Assembly (NCBI RefSeq): GCF_003697165.2
Contig: NZ_CP033092.2
Span: 4,464,001-4,528,000 of the forward strand
Direction of reading: 5' to 3'
Source: Escherichia coli DSM 30083 = JCM 1649 = ATCC 11775
GTDB taxonomy: Bacteria > Pseudomonadota > Gammaproteobacteria > Enterobacterales > Enterobacteriaceae
DNA length: 64,000 bases
Of this stretch, positions 52,204 through 61,523 are shown piece by piece. The stretch's first letter is position 1. Each line of letters starts with the position of its first letter. The translations under genes were made by a program, and so were the position numbers. The notes beneath the pieces are model-generated. The model was not told the DNA's origin. It saw nothing but the letters and a program-made list of their open reading frames with translations, and did not search any database.

Positions 52204-52612
52204 ACTCCCGCTTCAGCCGTTTCGAATTACACAGCCACAGGGTGATCACCAGTAACAGGATCGCTGCCGAGTAGATCAACACATCCAGTGGCGATTTATG
52301 ATCGACGATGATCAAGCGCACAATGGCGGTGATCCCAATATAGACAAAGTAACGTAGCGGGAAGTGAAAACCGGACTGAAAGTACTTCACAATCAGCGCG
52401 ATAAATTCGAAATAGAGAAAGTAAACCACCAGCCCTTCTACCAGCTCATATTTACTGGCTTGTTCTGGCGCAAACAGCACATCAGCCAGATGCACCGTTT
52501 CTTTGCCGAGGAAGACAACCAAAATCAGGCCGAGGCACAACAGGCCAAGATTGAGTACGGTCTGCAAAATGGTGGAGATAAACTCCACGCGCGGACGAGA
52601 GAGTGACGTCAT
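52202..52612 (-). CDS. psiE: PsiE, phosphate-starvation-inducible membrane protein
   Basis: A 136-residue protein with four hydrophobic segments (LQTVLNLGLLCLGLILVVFLG, LVVYFLYFEFIALIV, and two more toward the C-terminus) and a basic tail CNSKRLKRE. Induced under phosphate starvation by PhoB in K-12; molecular role unknown. Its last two bases touch the terminator T-run shared with malG. Full length. Confidence 0.94.
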   Translation of the reverse strand: MTSLSRPRVEFISTILQTVLNLGLLCLGLILVVFLGKETVHLADVLFAPEQASKYELVEGLVVYFLYFEFIALIVKYFQSGFHFPLRYFVYIGITAIVRLIIVDHKSPLDVLIYSAAILLLVITLWLCNSKRLKRE

Positions 52613-52753
52613 AGCAGTACCTCCTTCACAGTGGCGAGCTTCCTGTATAACGCAAAAATGTGACGGAGATCTATATTTTTTGTGTATGTTTTGTTCAGCT
52701 CAATTAAGTGGGCATCTCCCATCAACGTCGCATCTGGCAAAACACACAGCCCA

Positions 52754-52780
52754 AAAAAATCACCCATTCAGGTGATTCCC
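52754..52780 (-). terminator. Unassigned terminator-like hairpin upstream of psiE
   Basis: AATCACC (around 52759-52765) pairs with GGTGATT (52772-52778) across CATTCA. On the minus strand the stem is followed by TTTTTT. It points toward psiE, with no annotated minus-strand gene directly upstream of it. Confidence 0.55.
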
Positions 52781-52826
52781 AGCCACCAGCAATGCGCGAA
52801 AAATCGACAATGTTCCTCTGGAACAA

Positions 52827-53105
52827 ATGAAACGTAACCTGATAAAGGTGGTAAAAATGAAGTCTTATTTTGCTGCTTTGATGTTATCAGTCTCTGTTCT
52901 TCCTGCTTATGCTGGTCCGCTCGGTACTGCTGATAAAGCCGACCTACCGCAAAGCAATGTCTCCAGTCCAATGATGGCCCAGTCGCTCAGGCAACCAGAC
53001 CTGCAACCGATATCGACGGACAGGAAGACAGAATGTTTTCGCCTTTACACACCAGATCGCAAACCGGGGGTGAACTACGTTCCTGATGGCTCGACAGGCC
53101 ATTAA
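52827..53105 (+). CDS. yjbT: YjbT, small predicted periplasmic protein
   Basis: A 92-residue protein with a Sec-type signal: MKRNLIKVVKMKSYFAALML then SVSVLPAYAGPLG, cleavage expected after AYA. The mature part is short, polar and Pro/Ser-rich with one Cys. Function unknown. A second Met (residue 11) could also start a good signal peptide. It lies between psiE and yjbH as in K-12 and shares a hairpin terminator with convergent yjbH. Confidence 0.85.
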   Translation: MKRNLIKVVKMKSYFAALMLSVSVLPAYAGPLGTADKADLPQSNVSSPMMAQSLRQPDLQPISTDRKTECFRLYTPDRKPGVNYVPDGSTGH

Positions 53106-53110
53106 GAATG

Positions 53111-53142
53111 AAGGTGCCAGTGAGTGCGAAAACTGGCACCTT
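53111..53142. terminator. Bidirectional terminator between yjbT and yjbH
   Basis: AAGGTGCCAGT pairs with ACTGGCACCTT around a loop of about ten bases, with T residues on the plus strand. It lies between the two convergent stop codons. Confidence 0.8.
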
Positions 53143-53151
53143 TCCCATGAC

Positions 53152-55248
53152 TTAGCGGAAATTGACGCTACGGTCGCTGGTCATATCATACAACTGGAAC
53201 TTACGCCCAAGTTGCTGACCACCGTCACGCGTCAGCGGCGTCCAGCCAATCGCCGCACGGCTGCGTGTCGGGCCAGACGAGAAGAGATCCAGCGGTACAG
53301 AGACATACACGCCTTTGGTGAAGTCCCCTTCGCCGTACTCCTCTTTCGAAACATTCGTGATCGTGGCATAGCCCCCCACTACCACGCCGCTATCAAAGCG
53401 TTTGGCGATCTCCAGCGTGCCGCCTTTATCCCCAGCCAGATACTGCCCGACGCTCGCTTTCACTAACACGTCCTGGGCGAAAGATGGCGTCCAGTACGCG
53501 GTCAGATGTCCGGTTTTCACGCTGTAATCGGTGAATTTCATCATATCTTTTGCGCTACGCCAGTCGCGCTGTTTAACGTAGTTGGCATCCAGACCAAACG
53601 CCCAGTTGCTGTCCAGCGGGCGATACAACACTTCTGCCCCCGCACCGCCAAACATGGTTTCGAGATAACCTCCGTAGACCTGACCGTAGAAGCCGTTGCC
53701 CAGATGCTGGAAGTAGTTGGCTTGCAGGTTATTCACATAGACATCGTTCTGCACATACTCGCGCACATGGGTACGAACGCGCGGTAAGTGCGAGTCCTGC
53801 GGCGGATTGGTGTAGTTAAACTTGTCGTAGTTGTTGGCAAGGTTAGCAAACAGGCTGCCGGTGGTCAGCAGATGGTCCGTCAGCCACAAATCCGCCGTTC
53901 CCATCACGCCCAGCTGATACATGTAAAAGTTTTCCGGGCCACCGACCGACTGGTTCAGCACCGGATCGATATGGAAATCAAAGCGTGATTTGTCGATATA
54001 CCAGCCCTGCTCGGTGGACTTCGGAACCACTGGCTCGACGCGTTTTTGCGCCAGCGTCGTTTCGTGGCCCAACGGCTCTCCGCCGAGATGATTTTTCAGG
54101 CTGGCGACATCGGTTTCCGTCGTCACCTGCGGCATGTTAAGGCGATTTTCCGTAATGCGGATCGTTTTGATCCCATCCGGCAGATCGTTCATCACGATCC
54201 GATTAGCACGGATGATCCCTTCGCGCGAATCACGATATTTCACCTGCTCGCCGGTAACATACAGCGTATCGCCTTTCGCCTGGATCTGCGGATCGGCCAG
54301 TCCGGCGTTGTATTTCAACAGCGTTAACTGATTCGCCACCACCGAGTGCTGCAAAATGGCATCCTGCGGCTGCGGTTGATATTGCGGGCGGGCGTTATCG
54401 TTGTAGGACGGGCGCAGATCGTTAAAGTTGGTGCGCAGCGTAACGCCAAACATAAAGGTGTTGCCACGTTCATAGCTAAGGTTAACGTCGGCCCAATCGG
54501 TAACGCGATAAATCGCCCCGACGTTAAACTTACTTTTTTGCTCCAGCTTCCCGGCAAAATCCTGCTGATAATTATTGCCTTCATACTCCAGTTTCAGGCG
54601 CAGCGGTTGCCAGGGCGTCTGGTATTCCACGCCGCCAAACAGTGAGGCCGGGCCGTGGAACATCTGGCTACCGTCGATAGATCCCGCCTGTTTGTAGCTG
54701 TTATCGCGATAGCAATATTTATCACTGGCTGAACAGAGCGGATTTTTCACATTACCGCTGGTGCCCAGATATCCCCAGCCCAGACCGAGCGTAAAATCGA
54801 ACGGCCCCCAGGCTTTGCTGGCAACAAGATATTCCGCATCAAACAGCCCCGTACCGCCAATATCCCGCGCACCAACCGCCACTTGCGGCAGCCAGTAACT
54901 CTCTTCCCACAAACGCAGTTTGAGATCGAAGGCTTTATCTTTATACGTTTGATCGCCAGAGAATGCTTCGACGCTGCTGTACTGCCGGGTGCGCACGTCG
55001 GTGTAGCGCAGCGTTGTTTCCAGCCACGGGAAGAGTTGCACTGAAGCTGAGTAATAACGGTACTGATCGTTATCGCGATAGTTCAGGCTCAGCTCCCCTT
55101 CCCGCGCCATGCGCGCGGTGGGCGTTTGTAATAATCCTACGCCACCGAAATCCGATTGCGACGGACCAATGGGCGCAGGATATATTTCGCCGTAGCAAGC
55201 TGTGCTAATGCCCAGCGCCAGTAAGCTAAGCAGATGTCTTTTTTTCAT
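53152..55248 (-). CDS. yjbH: YjbH, outer-membrane exopolysaccharide protein (GfcD/YmcA-like)
   Basis: A 698-residue precursor. A signal peptide (MKKRHLLSLLALGISTACYG) is followed by DFGGVGLLQTPTARMAREGELS and a long series of alternating aromatic strands (LNYRDNDQYRYYSASVQL and similar), typical of the YjbH/GfcD double-barrel family. The C-terminal strand ends SVNFR. It takes part in secretion of a Rcs-controlled exopolysaccharide. Its ATG shares one base with the yjbG stop (TAATG), so translation is coupled. Last gene of yjbEFGH. Confidence 0.93.
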   Translation of the reverse strand: MKKRHLLSLLALGISTACYGEIYPAPIGPSQSDFGGVGLLQTPTARMAREGELSLNYRDNDQYRYYSASVQLFPWLETTLRYTDVRTRQYSSVEAFSGDQTYKDKAFDLKLRLWEESYWLPQVAVGARDIGGTGLFDAEYLVASKAWGPFDFTLGLGWGYLGTSGNVKNPLCSASDKYCYRDNSYKQAGSIDGSQMFHGPASLFGGVEYQTPWQPLRLKLEYEGNNYQQDFAGKLEQKSKFNVGAIYRVTDWADVNLSYERGNTFMFGVTLRTNFNDLRPSYNDNARPQYQPQPQDAILQHSVVANQLTLLKYNAGLADPQIQAKGDTLYVTGEQVKYRDSREGIIRANRIVMNDLPDGIKTIRITENRLNMPQVTTETDVASLKNHLGGEPLGHETTLAQKRVEPVVPKSTEQGWYIDKSRFDFHIDPVLNQSVGGPENFYMYQLGVMGTADLWLTDHLLTTGSLFANLANNYDKFNYTNPPQDSHLPRVRTHVREYVQNDVYVNNLQANYFQHLGNGFYGQVYGGYLETMFGGAGAEVLYRPLDSNWAFGLDANYVKQRDWRSAKDMMKFTDYSVKTGHLTAYWTPSFAQDVLVKASVGQYLAGDKGGTLEIAKRFDSGVVVGGYATITNVSKEEYGEGDFTKGVYVSVPLDLFSSGPTRSRAAIGWTPLTRDGGQQLGRKFQLYDMTSDRSVNFR

Positions 55249-55985
55249 TATTGGGGTATCCGCTGCGTCAGAGTCTGAAGAATGTCGGCGTTAAGGGCAT
55301 CAGGTGTCTCACTCCAGACGGAGTCCGCGAGGCCAACATAAATAATGCTGCCGGGCATCGGCTCTACGTGACGCTTGTTCCAATAAGCCACCGGCGCTTT
55401 TTGCGTGCGTCCGGACGGGTAAACCACCCACGCGTAGCTGCGATCCGCACCGCTGAGCAGGCTCTGGTCAGAGAGATAGCTCGCCACGTCGCGACCTGGA
55501 GTGAATGACTGCTTGCCAGGACGACTGATAAGCCCGAACAACGTGACCGTGGACGGCGGCGTTCCGACCCACAGCGTGTAGTTGCCCTGCAACGGCGGGT
55601 TACCGCGTTCGGCAACGCGGACGATATCAGGATCAAGATTGATTTTTTGCCTGCCCGTCACCTTCAACGCCTGAATTTGCTGGCGTAAGGCGTTAATCGC
55701 GGCGGCATCGTCGGCGCTGGAATCTGCAGCCAGTTCTGCCAGCCGTGTCAGCAACGCCTGCTGCTGACGCAATGCTGCCGCCGTGGCCAGCTCTTCGCTA
55801 ATCACCGCTCCGGGCCACCAACTGTTTGCCAGCCGTGGTTGGCCTACCAGATCGATTAAATGCTCTGCACCCGTCAGCGTTTTGGCCTCACTGCTGCCAT
55901 TGCTGAATACCTTGACGGTTCCCGCCGCGAAGACCGATGACGCCCCCACACTCAAAATCAATGCGACAATAGTTTGTTTAATCAT
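55248..55985 (-). CDS. yjbG: YjbG, periplasmic exopolysaccharide protein (GfcC-like)
   Basis: A 245-residue precursor with a signal peptide (MIKQTIVALILSVGASSVFAAG). GfcC-type ubiquitin-like/SLBB-like domains are indicated by GTPPSTVTLFGLISRPGKQSFTPGRDVASYL. It overlaps yjbF by 4 bases (ATGA) and yjbH by 1 base. The conserved start is at 55985. Function inferred from GfcC, a partner in group 4 capsule export. Confidence 0.92.
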   Translation of the reverse strand: MIKQTIVALILSVGASSVFAAGTVKVFSNGSSEAKTLTGAEHLIDLVGQPRLANSWWPGAVISEELATAAALRQQQALLTRLAELAADSSADDAAAINALRQQIQALKVTGRQKINLDPDIVRVAERGNPPLQGNYTLWVGTPPSTVTLFGLISRPGKQSFTPGRDVASYLSDQSLLSGADRSYAWVVYPSGRTQKAPVAYWNKRHVEPMPGSIIYVGLADSVWSETPDALNADILQTLTQRIPQ

Positions 55986-56620
55986 TGTTTTGCCGCCTTG
56001 ATGAGAGTGGTTTTCACCGGGAAATAATCCGCGCCGAGATACTGTTCCGACTGGCGAATTTGCCCTTCGCTGTCGATCCAATAGCGGTTATGCCAGCGCG
56101 CCTGGTCGGTGGAGACTTCTTCGTCCAGCACGCGAACCGGGGTTTCATCGCTGCCGACTTTGACGGTATCGGTGCCATCCCATTTGAAGACTGAGCGTGC
56201 GGTGGCGTAGCGTACCTGCTGGTACTCGGTCCAGCCCATCGTGCGCGTCCATGTTGCACCATCAACAATTTGTGCGGGTTTAATCAGCGGGTCAGTGGCA
56301 AGGTTATTCACTTCAATCAGGTTGTCGCCACCAAGCAAAGTCTTCACCAGACGACCATGTTGTGTGACGAGAGTGGCCTGATCCTGAGTGACCCATTTTT
56401 GTTGTCCGTCTTCAGCGAAGGCCAGCACCACAAATAACTGCGGCCCGCCATTAAGCTGCATGTACTGGCTGGCGTAGGGCATATTTTGAATATCATCGTC
56501 CGTCAGCTGTACGCCTGGCGTGCCGAACAGACTGTCCCACAGTGAATTGCCCAGCTCTTTAGTCGTGGCTGAACAGGCCTGTAATAGCAGGCAGATAAGA
56601 ATGAGTGCAGGTCGCTTCAC
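55982..56620 (-). CDS. yjbF: YjbF, exopolysaccharide lipoprotein (GfcB-like)
   Basis: A 212-residue lipoprotein with a GTG start at 56620. GGAG sits nine bases upstream, and the signal VKRPALILICLLLQAC has a lipobox with Cys16. An upstream in-frame ATG at 56650 would spoil the signal. It belongs to the YjbF/GfcB lipoprotein family (YMQLNGGPQLFVVLAFAE). It overlaps yjbG by 4 bases. A 114-base gap separates it from yjbE. Confidence 0.92.
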   Translation of the reverse strand: MKRPALILICLLLQACSATTKELGNSLWDSLFGTPGVQLTDDDIQNMPYASQYMQLNGGPQLFVVLAFAEDGQQKWVTQDQATLVTQHGRLVKTLLGGDNLIEVNNLATDPLIKPAQIVDGATWTRTMGWTEYQQVRYATARSVFKWDGTDTVKVGSDETPVRVLDEEVSTDQARWHNRYWIDSEGQIRQSEQYLGADYFPVKTTLIKAAKQ

Positions 56621-56734
56621 GACTCTTCTCCAGAGGGGCAGAATAACCACACCGGAGTGTGGTTATGGTTAATCCCCTTCATACTTCAAGCTTCAGATGC
56701 GATGACTCGAATTATTTTGGGGATACATACTTTA

Positions 56735-56977
56735 TTACTGGGTACTGGTGGTCGTGGTTGTGGTGGTCCCGGTATTAGAACCATCACCGCCACCGGTTGC
56801 CGCGAGCGCGACACCCACCGCCGAGCTTACGGTGCTGACGCTGGTCGCGGAGGAACTCCCCGCCGAAACCGACGTTGCTGCCGATCCTGCCGCTTCGCCC
56901 ACCTGTACAGGTGCAGCCCACGCAGAAGTCGCCGCAAGCGCAGATATGGCAAAAATGCCATACAGAACTTTTTTCAT
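56735..56977 (-). CDS. yjbE: YjbE, low-complexity secreted protein (GfcA-like)
   Basis: An 80-residue precursor. A signal peptide ([21 protein letters not shown]) precedes a mature part of almost only Ala, Ser, Thr, Gly and Val. It ends in a run of seven threonines and STQ. First gene of yjbEFGH, which is activated by RcsB and produces an extracellular polysaccharide in K-12. The Thr/Ser tail looks like GfcA-type proteins. Repetitive codons make the length prone to change between strains. Confidence 0.9.
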
Positions 56978-57286
56978 AACAATTTCCCTTCATTGAATGA
57001 ATGGAGATTTACCCAAAACATTTCGGGCGGGATCGAGTATACACAACTAAAGCATGCGAATTACGGCGCGGGGAATTAGTGATGGAGTTTTAGGACAATT
57101 GGAATGAATATCAAATATAAGCTTTGACTTATATATAAATAAGATTAAAAATCATGAAGTTAAAATAAAATAAAAAGTAATTACTCTGCGTATTTTCCGA
57201 AATAAACCACGATTAAAAATTTATTTTAGGATTAACCTCACGGTATGATTTTCGTTAAATGACAGACAAGAGGATTTATCTGATAA

Positions 57287-57318
57287 AACAATGCCGACTT
57301 ATAGTCGGCATTGTTTTT
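57287..57318. terminator. pgi terminator (bidirectional hairpin)
   Basis: AACAATGCCGAC and GTCGGCATTGTT form a 12-bp stem with loop TTATA, flanked by A and T runs. It lies beyond the REP units downstream of pgi. Confidence 0.85.
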
Positions 57319-57382
57319 AAGGCTATTTAATCAATCGTACTATGTATTAATTGCCGAATACGATGTACATATCGGCATCGAC

Positions 57383-57461
57383 CTGTAGGCCTGATAAGAC
57401 GCGACCGCGTCGCATCAGGCATCGGTTGCCGGATGCGGCGTGAACGCCTTATCCGGCCTAC
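57383..57461. repeat. REP/BIME pair downstream of pgi
   Basis: CTGTAGGCCTGATAAGACGC...CATCAGGCA (57383-57421) and TGCCGGATGCGGCG...CGGCCTAC (57427-57461) are inverted REP units just after the pgi stop. Confidence 0.92.
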
Positions 57462-57474
57462 ATATCGACAATGA

Positions 57475-59124
57475 TTAACCGCGCCACGCTTTATAGCGGT
57501 TAATCAGACCATTGGTCGAGCTATCGTGGCTGCTGATTTCTTTATCATCTTTCAGCTCTGGCAGAATACGGTTCGCCAGTTGTTTACCCAGCTCCACGCC
57601 CCACTGGTCGAAGGTGAAGATGTTCAGGATCACGCCCTGAGTAAAGATTTTGTGCTCATACAGCGCAATCAACGCACCCAGGCTGAACGGAGTGATTTCA
57701 CGCAGCAGGATGGAGTTGGTCGGGCGGTTACCTTCGAACACTTTGAACGGCACCACGTAGTCAAGCGTTGCCGGATCTTTACCCTGATCGCGATATTCCT
57801 GCTCAACCACTTCGCGGGATTTACCAAACGCCAGCGCTTCGGTCTGAGCAAAGAAGTTAGACAGCAGTTTCTGGTGATGATCAGAGAGCGGGTTATGGGT
57901 GATAGCCGGAGCGATGAAATCGCACGGTACCATTTTGGTTCCCTGGTGGATCAGCTGATAGAACGCGTGCTGACCGTTCGTGCCAGGTTCACCCCAGATA
58001 ATCGGGCCAGTCTGGTAATCCACAACCTTACCGTTACGGTCAACATACTTACCGTTGGATTCCATATTGCCCTGCTGGAAGTACGCCGCGAAACGGTGCA
58101 TATACTGGTCATACGGCAGAATCGCTTCAGTTTCCGCGCCAAAGAAATTGTTGTACCAGATGCCAATCAGCGCCAGCAGTACAGGCAGGTTTTTCTCGGC
58201 AGGCGTGGTGGAGAAATGCTTGTCCATCGCGTGTGCGCCAGAAAGCAGTTCAACGAAGTTATCAAAGCCGATGGAGAGAACAATCGACAGGCCAATCGCT
58301 GACCACAAAGAGTAACGACCGCCGACCCAGTCCCAGAATTCGAACATGTTGGCAGTATCAATACCAAACTCGCCAACGGCTTTGGCGTTGGTTGAGAGCG
58401 CAGCGAAGTGTTTCGCAACGTGTTTCTCATCACCTGCCGCTTTCAGGAACCAGTCACGCGCGCTATGGGCGTTGGTCATGGTTTCCTGAGTGGTGAAGGT
58501 TTTAGATGCTACCAGGAACAGCGTGGTTTCCGGGTTTACTTTTTTCAGCACTTCCGCGATGTGAGTCCCATCGACGTTAGAAACAAAGTGCATGTTCAGG
58601 TGGTTTTTGTATGGACGCAGTGCTTCAGTCACCATGTACGGGCCGAGGTCAGAACCGCCGATCCCGATGTTCACTACGTCAGTGATTGCCTTGCCGGTAT
58701 AGCCTTTCCACTCACCGGAAATAATCGCTTCCGAGAAGGTTTTCATCTTCTCCAGCACTGCGTTGACTTCCGGCATAACATCTTTGCCATCAACCAGAAT
58801 CGGGGTATTGCTACGGTTACGCAGCGCTACGTGCAGTACGGCGCGGTTTTCAGTGCGGTTGATCTTCTCGCCAGAGAACATCGACTTAATCGCGCCCGCC
58901 AGATCGCACTCTTTCGCCAGATCTTGTAATTTCGCCAGCGTCTCTTCAGTGATGCGGTTTTTGGAGTAATCCACCAGCATCTGATCGTCGAAGGTTGCGG
59001 AGAACTTAGAAAAACGATCGCCGTCTTTAGCAAAAAGATCGGCGATCGTAACGTCTTTCATTTCATCGAAGTGTTTCTGTAGTGCCTGCCAGGCAGCGGT
59101 CTGCGTTGGATTGATGTTTTTCAT
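57475..59124 (-). CDS. pgi: Pgi, glucose-6-phosphate isomerase
   Basis: A 549-residue enzyme of normal length, start [15 protein letters not shown] (the Met two codons earlier is less likely). Family signatures [31 protein letters not shown] and the C-terminal [13 protein letters not shown] with the catalytic lysine are present. It interconverts glucose-6-phosphate and fructose-6-phosphate in glycolysis. REP units and a terminator follow; yjbE lies beyond. Confidence 0.98.
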
Positions 59125-59307
59125 TAGCAATACTCTTCTGATTTTGAGAATTGTGACTTTGGAAGATTGTAGCGCCAGTCACAGAAAAATGTGATGGTTT
59201 TAGTGCCGTTAGCGTAATGTTGAGTGTAAACCCTTAGCGCAGCGAAGCATTTATTAGCTGAACTACTGACCGCCAGGAGTGGATGAAAAATCCGCATGAC
59301 CCCATCG
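59125..59307. other. pgi upstream region
   Basis: About 180 bases before pgi up to the lysC promoter. The pgi promoter must lie here. I see no clear hairpin or gene. Confidence 0.5.
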
Positions 59308-59337
59308 TTGACAACCGCCCCGCTCACCCTTTATTTA
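59308..59337 (+). promoter_or_regulatory. lysC sigma70 promoter
   Basis: TTGACA at 59308-59313 is a perfect -35 element. The -10 (TTATTT/TATTTA at about 59331-59337) is imperfect at 17-18 bases spacing. Transcription would start near 59343, just ahead of the riboswitch. Confidence 0.65.
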
Positions 59338-59340
59338 TAA

Positions 59341-59648
59341 ATGTACTACCTGCGCTAGCGCAGGCCAGAAGAGGCGCGTTGCCCAAGTAACGGTGTTGGA
59401 GGAGCCAGTCCTGTGATAACACCTGAGGGGGTGCATCGCCGAGGTGATTGAACGGCTGGCTACGTTCATCATCGGCTACAGGGGCTGAATCCCCTGGGTT
59501 GTCACCAGAAGCGTTCGCAGTCGGGCGTTTCGCAAGTGGTGGAGCACTTCTGGGTGAAAATAGTAGCGAAGTATCGCTCTGCGCCCACCCGTCTTCCGCT
59601 CTTCCCTTGTGCCAAGGCTGAAAATGGATCCCCTGACACGAGGTAGTT
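59341..59648 (+). promoter_or_regulatory. Lysine riboswitch and lysC leader
   Basis: The roughly 300-base leader has the aptamer sequence features of the L box: CAGAAGAGGCGCGTTGCC near the 5' end, TGGAGGAGCCAGTCC, ACACCTGAGGGGGTG, and AGGGGCTGAATCCCCT. The tail up to the start codon is the expression platform. In E. coli lysine binding hides the lysC ribosome site and exposes RNase E sites. Confidence 0.92.
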
Positions 59649-60998
59649 ATGTCTGAAATTGTTGTCTCCAAATTTGGCGGTACCAGCGTAGCTGATTTTG
59701 ACGCCATGAACCGCAGCGCTGATATTGTGCTTTCTGATGCCAACGTACGTTTAGTTGTCCTCTCGGCTTCTGCTGGTATCACTAATCTACTGGTCGCTTT
59801 AGCTGAAGGACTGGAACCTGGCGAGCGATTCGAAAAACTCGACGCAATCCGCAATATCCAGTTTGCCATTCTGGAACGTCTGCGTTACCCGAACGTTATC
59901 CGTGAAGAGATTGAACGTCTGCTGGAGAATATTACTGTTCTGGCAGAAGCGGCGGCGCTGGCAACGTCTCCGGCCCTGACAGATGAACTGGTCAGCCACG
60001 GCGAGCTGATGTCGACCCTGCTGTTTGTCGAGATCCTGCGCGAACGCGATGTTCAGGCACAGTGGTTTGATGTACGTAAAGTGATGCGTACCAACGATCG
60101 ATTTGGTCGTGCAGAGCCAGATGTAGCCGCGCTGGCGGAACTGGCCGCGCTGCAGCTGCTCCCACGCCTCAATGAAGGCTTAGTGATCACCCAGGGATTT
60201 ATCGGCAGCGAAAATAAAGGTCGTACAACGACGCTTGGCCGTGGAGGCAGCGATTATACGGCAGCCTTGCTGGCGGAGGCTTTACACGCATCTCGTGTTG
60301 ATATCTGGACCGACGTCCCGGGCATCTACACCACCGATCCACGCGTGGTTTCCGCAGCAAAACGCATTGATGAAATCGCGTTTGCCGAAGCGGCAGAGAT
60401 GGCAACTTTTGGTGCAAAAGTACTGCATCCGGCAACGTTGCTACCCGCAGTACGCAGCGATATCCCAGTCTTTGTCGGCTCCAGCAAAGACCCACGCGCA
60501 GGTGGTACGCTGGTGTGCAATAAAACTGAAAATCCGCCGCTGTTCCGCGCGCTGGCGCTTCGTCGCAATCAGACTCTGCTCACTTTGCACAGCCTGAATA
60601 TGCTGCATTCTCGCGGTTTCCTCGCGGAAGTTTTCGGCATCCTCGCGCGGCATAATATTTCGGTAGACTTAATCACCACGTCAGAAGTGAGTGTGGCATT
60701 AACCCTTGATACCACCGGTTCAACCTCCACTGGCGATACGTTGCTGACGCAATCTCTGCTGATGGAGCTGTCTGCACTGTGCCGGGTGGAAGTGGAAGAG
60801 GGTCTGGCGCTGGTCGCGTTGATTGGCAATGACCTGTCAAAAGCCTGCGGCGTTGGCAAAGAGGTATTCGGCGTACTGGAACCGTTCAACATTCGCATGA
60901 TTTGTTACGGCGCATCCAGCCATAACCTGTGCTTCCTGGTGCCCGGCGAAGATGCCGAGCAGGTAGTGCAGAAGCTGCATTTTAATTTGTTTGAGTAA
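59649..60998 (+). CDS. lysC: LysC, lysine-sensitive aspartokinase III
   Basis: A 449-residue enzyme. The N-terminal kinase domain begins IVVSKFGGTSVADF, and GRGGSDYTAALLAEAL and TDVPGIYTTDPR are present. Two C-terminal ACT domains (about 300-449) form the lysine-binding regulatory part. It phosphorylates aspartate, the first step toward lysine, methionine and threonine. It is controlled by feedback and by the leader riboswitch. Normal length; an intrinsic terminator follows. Confidence 0.98.
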   Translation: MSEIVVSKFGGTSVADFDAMNRSADIVLSDANVRLVVLSASAGITNLLVALAEGLEPGERFEKLDAIRNIQFAILERLRYPNVIREEIERLLENITVLAEAAALATSPALTDELVSHGELMSTLLFVEILRERDVQAQWFDVRKVMRTNDRFGRAEPDVAALAELAALQLLPRLNEGLVITQGFIGSENKGRTTTLGRGGSDYTAALLAEALHASRVDIWTDVPGIYTTDPRVVSAAKRIDEIAFAEAAEMATFGAKVLHPATLLPAVRSDIPVFVGSSKDPRAGGTLVCNKTENPPLFRALALRRNQTLLTLHSLNMLHSRGFLAEVFGILARHNISVDLITTSEVSVALTLDTTGSTSTGDTLLTQSLLMELSALCRVEVEEGLALVALIGNDLSKACGVGKEVFGVLEPFNIRMICYGASSHNLCFLVPGEDAEQVVQKLHFNLFE

Positions 60999-61001
60999 AC
61001 A

Positions 61002-61044
61002 CAGTATGGCCCGGAAGACATTATTTCGGGCCGTATTGTTTTTC
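61002..61044 (+). terminator. lysC terminator
   Basis: ACAGTATGGCCCGGAA pairs with TTTCGGGCCGTATTGT around a short loop, followed by TTTTTC. A long stable stem a few bases after lysC. Confidence 0.85.
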
Positions 61045-61250
61045 TTGTCATTATGCCCATAAATAAACGAGTCTATTCCCTGTTAACCAGCGTCTTTATC
61101 GGAGAATAATTGCCTTTAATTTTTTATCCGCATCTCTAACTAATTATCGAAAGAGATAAATAGTTAAGAGAAGGCAAAATGAATATTATCAGTTCTGCTC
61201 GCAAACGAATTCCCGTACACTGAACTCTCTGGCTCACTGAGGGCACCATT

Positions 61251-61523
61251 ATGGCACTCCCCCGTATTACCCAAAAAGAGATGACTGAACGCGAGCAGCG
61301 TGAACTTAAAACACTGCTGGATCGGGCGCGGATTGCGCATGGTCGCGTACTGACCAACTCCGAAACTAACAGCATTAAGAAAGAGTACATCGATAAATTA
61401 ATGGTCGAGCGTGAGGCTGAAGCGAAAAAAGCCCGCCAATTGAAGAAAAAGCAGGCTTATAAACCGGATCCTGAGGCGTCATTTAGCTGGTCAGCAAATA
61501 CGTCGACGCGCGGCAGACGCTGA
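61251..61523 (+). CDS. yjbD: YjbD, DUF3811 protein
   Basis: A 90-residue, highly charged, probably helical protein (MALPRITQKEMTEREQRELKTLL onward), rich in Lys, Arg and Glu. The Lys-rich segment AKKARQLKKKQAYK sits before a Ser/Thr/Arg tail. Function unknown. Its stop codon directly abuts the stop codon of the convergent rluF gene with no spacer, so the mRNA ends must overlap. Confidence 0.9.
   Translation: MALPRITQKEMTEREQRELKTLLDRARIAHGRVLTNSETNSIKKEYIDKLMVEREAEAKKARQLKKKQAYKPDPEASFSWSANTSTRGRR

Larger units (their letters stand above)
56978..57474. other. yjbE-pgi intergenic region
   Basis: About 500 bases with no supported gene. From about 57100 to 57285 the sequence is strongly AT-rich, without a clear promoter pair. 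The yjbE promoter and an RcsB site must lie near 57000-57120; TTAGGACAATTGGAATGA at 57089-57106 is a weak candidate. The rest holds a pgi terminator and two REP units, listed separately. Confidence 0.6.

Noticed and set aside
59324..59869. 181-codon open frame opposite the lysC leader and 5' end
   Set aside because: Covers the riboswitch and lysC start on the opposite strand; no family resemblance.
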